Assembly (NCBI GenBank): GCA_027064085.1
Contig: JAMOQH010000160.1
Span: 1 to 30,348, forward strand
DNA from: a bacterium
GTDB lineage: Bacteria > UBP6 > JAFGXH01
Length of the DNA stretch: 30,348 nucleotides
Direction: 5' to 3'
Below the pieces are notes generated by a model that was given only the letters and a program-made list of their open reading frames with translations, made no database searches and was not told the DNA's origin. A program made the translations under genes and the position numbers. Below, one piece after another: positions 8,627 to 15,827 of this stretch. Position 1 is the stretch's first letter; the number at the start of each line of letters is the position of its first letter.

Positions 8627-9982
8627 GTGTCAAACATATTCTCTAAATTAGTTATGCCAGAAGTAAAATATGCAATACAAAATACGGATGAAGAAAGTTT
8701 AAACTTAATTATTGATGAATTTTTTCCTCAAGACATTGCAGAATTAATGGAAGAACTATCTGAAGAAGAACGAAGCTTTTTATTTGAAATATTACCCAAA
8801 GAAAAAGCTTTAGAAGTTTTCTCCGAACTTGATTATCCAGAACAAGAAGACATCATTGAATCACTTGATGATAAAAAAATAGAAGATATATTAAATGAAA
8901 TGGCTCCAGATGATAGAACAGAGCTATTTGAAGATATGCCAGATAAAATGGCAGAAAGATATATTGATTCTTTGAGCAAAGAAGAAAAAGATATTGCTCA
9001 AAAATATATGGCATATCCAGAAGATTCCGTTGCAAGGTTATCAACACCTGATTTTATTGAATTAAAAGAATTTTTTACTGTAAAAGAAGCCATTGAACAC
9101 ATAAGAAATAATCATCATGAAAAAGAAACAATATTTTATTCTTACATAACAGATAATGAAGATAAATTAGTTGGAGTTGTATCATTAAAAGACTTAGTTA
9201 TTTCACCTGATGACACCAAGATAACAGAAATCATAGAAAATAATATCATAAAAATTGAAGCAGACAAAGACCAAGAAGAGGCTGCAAATCTTATGAAAAA
9301 ATACGACCTTCTTGCTCTTCCTGTTGTTGGAGTAAATAATAAAATAATTGGTATTGTAACATTTGATGATTTAGTTGATATTGTTGAAGAAGAAGCAACC
9401 GAAGATATTCATAAAATGGCTGGTATGTTACCAACAGAAGATAGCTACCTTGATAATAGCTTTAAAGAGGTCTTTAAAAATAGAGTTTTTTGGTTAATTG
9501 TTCTTTTAATAATGCAAACAATTACAGGAATGGTTTTAAAAGGCTTTTCTAATGTATTAGACCAAGTAGTAGCATTATCATTTTATATTCCTCTATTAAT
9601 AGGAACCGGAGGAAATGCAGGAACTCAGTCTTCCACACTTGTTATTCGTGGTATGGCAACAGGAGATATTGAAAATAAAGATATTTGGCAGTTACTAAAA
9701 AGAGAAATGTCACTAGCCTTATCTATGGGAATAGTTTTAGCTATACTTACTTTTGTAAGAGTTTATTTTCAAGAAGGTGATAATGCTTTGGCAATGGTTG
9801 TTTCTTTAGGTTTACTTGCTACAATTACAGCAAGTATGCTTTCTGGAACTTTACTCCCTATGTTTTTCAGATTATTAAAACTTGACCCTGCTCTTATGAG
9901 TGGTCCTTTTATTTCAACTTCAATAGATATTATTGGTCTAGTTATATACCTACAAATAGCTAGATTAATTATGCACATTTAA
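8627..9982 (+). CDS. mgtE: MgtE-family magnesium transporter
   Basis: MgtE is a homodimeric inner-membrane Mg2+ channel gated by its cytosolic domain. The 451-residue product has, in order: the Glu/Asp-rich MgtE N domain (about 10-130, repeated PEDI/LFEDMPDK-type helices); two CBS domains (about 130-260, ending GIVTFDDLVDIVEEEA); and five membrane helices (about 285-451) with the signature PLLIGTGGNAGTQSST and LDPALMSGPF. I chose GTG 8627 because a near-perfect Shine-Dalgarno sequence ends 4 bases upstream. The in-frame ATG at 8588 lacks one and would read through the binding site itself as KSKGGD. The ABC ATPase gene follows after a single base, so the two are translationally coupled. Confidence 0.95.
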   Translation: MSNIFSKLVMPEVKYAIQNTDEESLNLIIDEFFPQDIAELMEELSEEERSFLFEILPKEKALEVFSELDYPEQEDIIESLDDKKIEDILNEMAPDDRTELFEDMPDKMAERYIDSLSKEEKDIAQKYMAYPEDSVARLSTPDFIELKEFFTVKEAIEHIRNNHHEKETIFYSYITDNEDKLVGVVSLKDLVISPDDTKITEIIENNIIKIEADKDQEEAANLMKKYDLLALPVVGVNNKIIGIVTFDDLVDIVEEEATEDIHKMAGMLPTEDSYLDNSFKEVFKNRVFWLIVLLIMQTITGMVLKGFSNVLDQVVALSFYIPLLIGTGGNAGTQSSTLVIRGMATGDIENKDIWQLLKREMSLALSMGIVLAILTFVRVYFQEGDNALAMVVSLGLLATITASMLSGTLLPMFFRLLKLDPALMSGPFISTSIDIIGLVIYLQIARLIMHI

Positions 9983-9983
9983 T

Positions 9984-10622
9984 ATGACTGAAATTAAAAT
10001 TAAAAATCTAAAAAAATCATATAAAAAATTATCATTATTTAACAAATCAGAAAAGATAGTTTTTGAGAATCTAAATTTATCTATTCCATTAAATAAAATG
10101 AGTGTGATTACAGGTAAAAATGGAAAAGGAAAAACAACTTTATTTAAAATTTTAGCATCCTATATCTCATTTAATAGTGGTAAAATAACTATTAATAATG
10201 AAAACTATTTTGACTATATTAAAAAGAATAAGATATTTTTAATATCTCCAGAAAGCCGTTCTATGTATTATAGGCTTACTGTAATGCAAAACTTAAAATT
10301 CTTTACAACAATTATGAATCAAGAACTAAAAGAAGAAGAAATTGATGAAATTTTAACTTTTTTAGAGATTTTAGACTTGAAAAACAATAAATTTTATGAA
10401 CTTTCTACTGGACTGATGCAAAGAGTTATGATTGCAAGAGGTATTTTATTAAAACCTAAGATATTATTTATAGATGAACCGGAAATAGGTTTAGATAAAG
10501 ATATTACTATTAAAATTTTTGAAAAATTTCAAAAATTAACTAAGGATATCACCATAATTTATTCATCTCATAGAGAATCTCTAATAAATAAAGCAGATAT
10601 TATTATTGATTTAGATAAATAG
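9984..10622 (+). CDS. ABC transporter ATP-binding protein, ABC-2/CcmA-like
   Basis: This single 212-residue ATPase domain has Walker A GKNGKGKTT (44-52), signature LSTGLMQRV (140-148; the LSTG form is common in ABC-2 and CcmA-type exporters rather than importers), Walker B ILFIDEPE (160-167) with E165 as catalytic base, and switch His H196. The Q-loop region reads SPESRSMYYRLTVMQNL, with Glu where Gln is usual. The start codon is one base after the mgtE stop. No ABC membrane subunit is adjacent (the next gene is an APC-type permease), so the partner must be encoded elsewhere. The LSTG signature and distance argue against pairing with the FecCD permease at 2776. Confidence 0.9.
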   Translation: MTEIKIKNLKKSYKKLSLFNKSEKIVFENLNLSIPLNKMSVITGKNGKGKTTLFKILASYISFNSGKITINNENYFDYIKKNKIFLISPESRSMYYRLTVMQNLKFFTTIMNQELKEEEIDEILTFLEILDLKNNKFYELSTGLMQRVMIARGILLKPKILFIDEPEIGLDKDITIKIFEKFQKLTKDITIIYSSHRESLINKADIIIDLDK

Positions 10623-10712
10623 ATTTTAAAAATATTAAATAAAGAAAATAATAAATTTGAAATTCTAAGTTATAAATGATATATAAATACTATAATTAAT
10701 TGAGGTATTAAA

Positions 10713-12584
10713 TTGGGAAAAAATAAAAAAAATAAAAATAAATCAGTAACATCTACTAAAAAAACAACGAAAGTAACAAATAGTTCTGAGGTAATTATAT
10801 CTAATAATACTGAAGCTCAAGCAACAAAAAAACATCATAAATTAGGAGAATTATCTTCTACTGCAATTTGTGGAAATGATATTAGTTCATCTGTTTTGTA
10901 TGTATCTGCATTGGCAATTTTTTACGCGGGACAATATGCATGGGTTACCCTACTAATTGTTTCTGCTGTTTTATTTTTATTTAGAAAAATTTATGGAGAA
11001 GTTGTCGGAGCATTGCCTTTAAACGGAGGTGCATACAATGCTCTTTTAAATACAACAAGCAAAGGCGTTGCATCTTTTGCAGCAACCTTAACTTTGTTAT
11101 CATATATGGCAACTGCTGTTATTTCCGCAAATGAAGCAATACATTATTTGCATCACTTAATTACCTCAATGCCAATAATTGCCGGAACAATAGGATTATT
11201 AACATTTTTTGCAATTTTAACAATAATTGGTATTACAGAATCAGCAAAACTTGCAATTGGAATATTTTTATTCCATTTATTTTCATTATTTGTATTATCT
11301 GCTTTTATTATTTATTATTTAACTCAACACGGCTTTAGTCAGTTTTTTGCAAATCAACATGCACCTTTACAAAACGGTAGTATAACAATGGCAATTTTCT
11401 TAGGCTTTGCAGCATCAATGCTTGGAGTTTCAGGATTTGAGAGTTCTGCAAACTTTGTAGAAGAGCAAGAAAAGGGTGTATTTCCAAAAACCTTAAAAAA
11501 CATGTGGATAGTTGTATCTGTGATTAATCCATTGATGGCAATATTTGCATTAGCAATATTTTCAATTTCAATATTACAAAGTGATAAATATCAAAATACT
11601 CTACTTATTGAAATGGGACATCATGTTGGAGGAAGTTGGATTGCAACAATGATTGCAATTGATGCATTTTTAGTTTTAAGTGGTGCCGTTTTAACTAGTT
11701 TTGTTGGTGTAAGTGGCTTACTTGAAAGAATGACCCTTGATAGAATTATGCCAAAATTTTTCTTAAAGAAAAACAAGCGAGGTAGCTCTTACAGAATAAT
11801 AATAATGTTCTTTTTATTATCAGTATCTGTTTTATTAATAACAAAAGGAGATGTTAAATTACTTGCAGGCGTTTACACTATTTCATTTTTATCAGTAATG
11901 ACTCTTTTTGGTATTGGTAATATTTTATTAAAAGTTAGAAGGGCAAAACTTCCTAGGCCAGAAAAAGCATCATGGATAGCAGTGCTATTAGCAATAACAG
12001 CAGTACTTATAGCCTTGACAGGTAATATTTTAATGAAACCTCAAGGAGGAAGACCAAGTAATTTATCTGTATTTTTAACTTATTTTATTCCATCTATGAT
12101 TTTTATTATAATAATGCTCACAAGAACAGCACTTTTAAAGTTACTACTAAATTTTATACACTACTTATTTGACCCCATTAAAAACACAGTTTCTTCTCTT
12201 GATAAAAAAATATTAAATACAATAGATGAAATAAATAAACAACAATTTGTATATTTTACAAAGGGTGACAATATATCAATGCTTAATAAAGTTATGTTGT
12301 ATATTAAAAAAAATGAGCATACTAAAAAAATAAAAATAGTACTAGTAAAGAATGCAAATAACACTATTCCTCCAAATTTTGAATCTGAAATTGATGTATT
12401 AGATAGAGAATATCCTGAAATTAAAATTGAACTCGTTATTATGGATGGCGAATTTACACCTGAATTAGTAAGAGAACTCTCTGAGAAGTGGAATATTCCT
12501 ATTAATTTTATGTTTATTGGCTCTCCAACAGATAAGTTTTCTTATAAAATAGACCAATTTGGTGGAGTTAGATTAATCATTTAA
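10713..12584 (+). CDS. APC-superfamily amino acid/cation permease with soluble C-terminal domain
   Basis: The 623-residue product starts at TTG 10713, with GAGG 7 nt upstream. Residues 1-40 are a Lys/Asn/Thr-rich cytosolic tail. Residues about 45-480 hold about 12 membrane segments, beginning with GNDISSSVLYVSA, which matches the unwound helix-1 substrate motif of APC transporters. GFAASMLGVSGFESSANFVEEQ corresponds to helix 6. Residues about 485-623 form a soluble alpha/beta domain (KIKIVLVKNANN ... LVIMDGEFTPELVRELSEKW) that resembles regulatory tails of some APC carriers but is too divergent to name. The likely role is proton- or sodium-coupled uptake of an amino acid; the substrate is unknown. 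It lies 90 bases after the ABC ATPase. Confidence 0.88.
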   Translation: MGKNKKNKNKSVTSTKKTTKVTNSSEVIISNNTEAQATKKHHKLGELSSTAICGNDISSSVLYVSALAIFYAGQYAWVTLLIVSAVLFLFRKIYGEVVGALPLNGGAYNALLNTTSKGVASFAATLTLLSYMATAVISANEAIHYLHHLITSMPIIAGTIGLLTFFAILTIIGITESAKLAIGIFLFHLFSLFVLSAFIIYYLTQHGFSQFFANQHAPLQNGSITMAIFLGFAASMLGVSGFESSANFVEEQEKGVFPKTLKNMWIVVSVINPLMAIFALAIFSISILQSDKYQNTLLIEMGHHVGGSWIATMIAIDAFLVLSGAVLTSFVGVSGLLERMTLDRIMPKFFLKKNKRGSSYRIIIMFFLLSVSVLLITKGDVKLLAGVYTISFLSVMTLFGIGNILLKVRRAKLPRPEKASWIAVLLAITAVLIALTGNILMKPQGGRPSNLSVFLTYFIPSMIFIIIMLTRTALLKLLLNFIHYLFDPIKNTVSSLDKKILNTIDEINKQQFVYFTKGDNISMLNKVMLYIKKNEHTKKIKIVLVKNANNTIPPNFESEIDVLDREYPEIKIELVIMDGEFTPELVRELSEKWNIPINFMFIGSPTDKFSYKIDQFGGVRLII

Positions 12585-12588
12585 TCCT

Positions 12589-13917
12589 ATGAAAAAGCAC
12601 CTCTTCAAAAAGTTTTTATACCTTAACTATAGCCGATTTAATAAAACTCAAAAATGGAGACAGGAACATATTACAAGATATGGCTATATACTAATTATAT
12701 TCTTATTTATCACTGCTTTAATGGGTTTAGATATAAATAAAAAGCCTAGTTACTATGTATTTTCAATTTTATTATCAACTTTGATTATCTCCATAATCTC
12801 ATCAAGATTTTTTAATTCTAAACTAATGTTAAAAAGAGTTTTACCTAAATATGGAACCGCAAATCAAACTTTAATTTATGACTTAAAAGTAAAAAACTTA
12901 AAAAACAAGGAAGAAATATCAATTTTCTATAAAGATAAATTTGTTAATTCTCTTCCTAGTGTTGAAGAATTTATTAATATCCCTGAGCCGAATGAAAGAA
13001 AAAGAAATATATGGGATAGAAATTTATTATATTATAGATGGCTTTTTTTATTAAAGAAGAAAAGAAATGTTAAAACTAAATTAATAGAACTTCCTAGAAT
13101 CCCAGCTAATAAAGAGATAATCACTAAAATTAAAATTCTGCCAACAAAAAGAGGAATACTTAAATTTGAATTATCATTATTAAATAAACCTGATATTTTT
13201 GCTATGTTTAAAGGAGCTAAATATTTATTAAATGAAGATAAAATACTTATTTTGCCACAAAGATATTTATTAAACTCTCCAAATTTGGACTCAAGAAAGC
13301 TAAACAGTGGCTTAAACACTGAATTTTTATCAGTAATAGGTCATGGAGATGAATTTTTCGCATTAAGAGATTACCGAAACGGAGATTCAATAAAAGATAT
13401 ACATTGGAAATCATGGGCGAAAAAGGGTAAACCTATAGTTAAAGAGTATCAAGAACATTCTTTTTTTAGAAAAGCACTAATATTAGATCCATACTCTAAT
13501 AATGAAGATATTTTTGAAATTGCTGTATCACTAACAGCATCATATATAGCACCCTTAAATAATAAATCATCAAATATTGATAAAATATTTATAAATACCT
13601 ACTCAGCAAACATAAAAAACAATAAAAACCAAATACTAATGTATTTAGCTAAATTACAAAAAAAAGATGATAATTTTAAATTTGAAAAAATTAAAAAAAA
13701 CTTAAAAACTATAACAGGAACAATAGTAATTTTAAATAATTTAGATAACAATAGAATAGAGTTTTTAAACCATTTAAGTTCCCTGGAAATTGAAACATAT
13801 ATAATATTAATTACAAATTTAAATTCAAATAAAGGATACAAAAAAATAATAAAATCCCATAAAATAAAAGTAATTAACATTAACAATTTAGAAATCGAAT
13901 TAAAAAAGCTACAATAA
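12589..13917 (+). CDS. DUF58 domain protein
   Basis: This 442-residue protein has two membrane segments near the N-terminus (about 28-45 and 50-68) and then a cytosolic or periplasmic part. The DUF58 signature is at residues about 255-285: DEFFALRDYRNGDSIKDIHW followed by KSWAKKGKPIVKEY. DUF58 proteins usually sit beside MoxR AAA+ ATPases and von Willebrand factor-type proteins and resemble a vWA fold; no MoxR or vWA gene is nearby here. The start is 4 bases after the permease stop, so it belongs to the mgtE transcript. It is convergent with exbD, 8 bases apart. The function is unknown. Confidence 0.88.
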   Translation: MKKHLFKKFLYLNYSRFNKTQKWRQEHITRYGYILIIFLFITALMGLDINKKPSYYVFSILLSTLIISIISSRFFNSKLMLKRVLPKYGTANQTLIYDLKVKNLKNKEEISIFYKDKFVNSLPSVEEFINIPEPNERKRNIWDRNLLYYRWLFLLKKKRNVKTKLIELPRIPANKEIITKIKILPTKRGILKFELSLLNKPDIFAMFKGAKYLLNEDKILILPQRYLLNSPNLDSRKLNSGLNTEFLSVIGHGDEFFALRDYRNGDSIKDIHWKSWAKKGKPIVKEYQEHSFFRKALILDPYSNNEDIFEIAVSLTASYIAPLNNKSSNIDKIFINTYSANIKNNKNQILMYLAKLQKKDDNFKFEKIKKNLKTITGTIVILNNLDNNRIEFLNHLSSLEIETYIILITNLNSNKGYKKIIKSHKIKVININNLEIELKKLQ

Positions 13918-13925
13918 AATACTCT

Positions 13926-14324
13926 TTATTTGGTTATAAAATCTAAATTAGTTAAATCCAAATCTTGAAGCATTCCCATAATATCTACCACATACTTATA
14001 TGGAGTATCTTTATCTGATTTTATTAAAATAAGCTCTTTTTTACTTTCATTTTGCAAAATATCCTTTAATTTTTCAAGTGTTGCTTCTTTTTTATGAAAA
14101 TAATATTTGCCTTCTTTATTTATTGAAATAACTATTCCATCATTTTTTTTAAACTCTTTTGCAGATTTAGAACTTGCTAAATCTAAGTTTATAGTTCTTT
14201 CTTTTTGGAATGTTGTAGTTATTAAAAAAAAGATAATCAATAAAAAAACAACATCTACCATTGGAGTTAAATCAATAACTACATCATCTCTTGAATTTCT
14301 TTTAGATTTACCCCTTAGATTCAT
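13926..14324 (-). CDS. ExbD/TolR-family biopolymer transport protein
   Basis: The 132-residue protein has a basic N-terminus, one membrane helix with the family signature DLTPMVDVVFLLIIFFLI (residues about 19-36, including the proton-path Asp D25), and a periplasmic domain of about 90 residues. With ExbB/TolQ it forms a proton-motive-force motor that energises TonB- or Tol-type machinery. It overlaps the upstream exbB gene by 17 bases, so the two are coupled. No TonB, TolA or TolB gene follows: this is the last gene of the unit, converging on DUF58. Whether it serves TonB or Tol cannot be told. Confidence 0.92.
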   Translation of the reverse strand: MNLRGKSKRNSRDDVVIDLTPMVDVVFLLIIFFLITTTFQKERTINLDLASSKSAKEFKKNDGIVISINKEGKYYFHKKEATLEKLKDILQNESKKELILIKSDKDTPYKYVVDIMGMLQDLDLTNLDFITK

Positions 14325-14928
14325 CTTTTAACTCAATAACATTAAATAGTTTATCCTCTAAATCTAACACTAAATTATCTATTCGACTATACAAATATTT
14401 ACTTCCAAGTAATGCAGGAATAGCAACAATTAAACCTGCTGCAGTTGTAATTAAAGCTTTTGAAATACCATCAGACATAAATGTCGGGTCTTGCTGAGAA
14501 TATATAAATTGCCTGAAAACAGTTATCATTCCACTAACCGTTCCAAGTAATCCCATAAGTGGTGATATTACCGCAATAATAGAAATTATAGAAATATAGC
14601 TTTCCATTTTTTTTACTTCTCTTTTACCTTTTTCATCGGCAATATCCCTTAAACTTTGCTTATTTTTATGCCAGTTATTCAACAAGATACTAACCAAAAT
14701 AGAAAATGATTGTTTGTCTTCATGTTTTACTAATGTTTTAGCTTCAGAAAGCTTATTTTCCTTTATTAAATCATATAAATCATCATAAAGTTTTTCCGAG
14801 GCGATATTTTTTTCTCTTAGAAATATCAGTCGTTCAAGAAATATAGCCAGTGAAATAACAGACCCTAAAATAATAGGAATCATTAAAATTCCTCCCTGAC
14901 TTATAAATTCATATAATTCTTTTATCAA
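14308..14928 (-). CDS. ExbB/TolQ/MotA-family proton channel protein
   Basis: This 206-residue protein has three membrane helices (about 12-30, 108-130 and 150-175) separated by a cytosolic Lys-rich loop, the ExbB/TolQ layout. Conserved stretches are SPLMGLLGTVSGMITVF and ISKALITTAAGLIVAIPALLG, the latter holding the Thr pair that lines the proton path. The start is TTG 14928, with AGGATAGG just upstream overlapping the TAG stop of the DUF849 gene. It is the stator partner of the ExbD that overlaps its end. Confidence 0.92.
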   Translation of the reverse strand: MIKELYEFISQGGILMIPIILGSVISLAIFLERLIFLREKNIASEKLYDDLYDLIKENKLSEAKTLVKHEDKQSFSILVSILLNNWHKNKQSLRDIADEKGKREVKKMESYISIISIIAVISPLMGLLGTVSGMITVFRQFIYSQQDPTFMSDGISKALITTAAGLIVAIPALLGSKYLYSRIDNLVLDLEDKLFNVIELKDESKG

Positions 14929-14931
14929 AAC

Positions 14932-15765
14932 CTATCCTTTTAAATTTAAAATTTTTCTTGCTTCCTCAACAGTTGCCACACTTCTGCCTGTAATAGGTTT
15001 AAGTTCATTAACTATACTCACCATTTTTTTCACAAGAGCTGCATTTGACGGAGTTAAAACACCTTTTTCTAAAAATATATTATCTTCCATACCTACTCTG
15101 ACATGCCCTCCAAGCTTTATAGCTTCTTTTGTAATTTCAAATTGAGCCCTTCCAATTCCAGCCACACTCCATGTTGAATTTTCAGGAAGTAATGGCAACA
15201 TATACTCTAATGCCTCTTTACTCGCCCTGACACCACCCCTTACTCCTGTTACAAAGTCAAAATGCAAAGGAGCTTCTATATAACCCTTTTTTAACAAATA
15301 TATTGCATTATCTATCATTCCTGTATCAAAAACTTCAATTTCAGGCTTTACACCATAGTTTTTTAATTTATTTGCAATTTCTATCATCTGTGATTCTGTA
15401 TTCATAAAAACTTCATTACCAAAATTTAAACTTCCTGTTGATAATGTTCCCATATCAGGTTTATTTACAAGCCCTTGAGTTCTTGTTGCTATATCCATTC
15501 CAACAGCTCCACCTGTTGAATACTGAATAATAATATCACATTTCTCCTTAATTAGCTCTGTAACTTTTTTAAAAATATCCTTATCTTGACTTGGCATCCC
15601 CTTTTCATCTCTTACATGTAAATGAGCCATACTTGCCCCTGCAAGATAAGATTGATAAACATCCTCTGCAATTTCCTCTGGTGTAATTGGAATATGTGGT
15701 GTATGTTCTCTTAAAACTTCTGCTCCAACAGCAGCAACGGTAATAATAATAGGTGTATTTTCCAT
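14932..15765 (-). CDS. BKACE (DUF849) beta-keto acid cleavage enzyme, Kce-like
   Basis: BKACE enzymes are zinc TIM barrels that cleave beta-keto acids with acetyl-CoA, giving acetoacetate and an acyl-CoA; Kce in lysine fermentation is the founding member. The 277-residue product has the metal motif AHLHVRDEKG (H48, H50). Residues E16, S83, R223, E227 and D228 fall at positions matching the known Kce metal and substrate residues with nearly the same spacing (GHVRVGMEDN at 221-229). The fold and chemistry are therefore secure, but the substrate is not: BKACE members act on many keto acids and no other lysine-fermentation genes are present. The gene begins behind a palindrome enclosing its ribosome binding site and ends 3 bases before the exbB start. 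Confidence 0.9.
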   Translation of the reverse strand: MENTPIIITVAAVGAEVLREHTPHIPITPEEIAEDVYQSYLAGASMAHLHVRDEKGMPSQDKDIFKKVTELIKEKCDIIIQYSTGGAVGMDIATRTQGLVNKPDMGTLSTGSLNFGNEVFMNTESQMIEIANKLKNYGVKPEIEVFDTGMIDNAIYLLKKGYIEAPLHFDFVTGVRGGVRASKEALEYMLPLLPENSTWSVAGIGRAQFEITKEAIKLGGHVRVGMEDNIFLEKGVLTPSNAALVKKMVSIVNELKPITGRSVATVEEARKILNLKG

Positions 15766-15771
15766 AATTGT

Positions 15772-15789
15772 CTCCTAAAAATTTAGGAG
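15772..15789 (-). promoter_or_regulatory. Palindrome enclosing the ribosome binding site of the BKACE gene
   Basis: This is a perfect 8-bp inverted repeat with a 2-base centre, CTCCTAAA-TT-TTTAGGAG on the minus strand. The 3' arm contains the AGGAG ribosome binding site, 6 bases before the ATG. As RNA it could hide the site; as DNA it could be an operator for a dimeric regulator. The palindrome is directly visible; either function is inference. Confidence 0.5.
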
Positions 15790-15827
15790 TTTATGATATA
15801 TTAATTTGAAAATAAGTTCAAGTAAAA

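Noticed and set aside
2776-10622. FecCD permease and the ABC ATPase as one importer
   Set aside because: They are 6 kb apart in different transcripts, and the ATPase signature LSTG fits ABC-2/CcmA-type rather than FecE/BtuD-type subunits.
5772-15765. Lysine fermentation pathway inferred from the acyl-CoA dehydrogenase plus the BKACE enzyme
   Set aside because: The two genes are 8 kb apart, BKACE enzymes have many substrates, and no aminomutase, dehydrogenase or ammonia-lyase gene is present.
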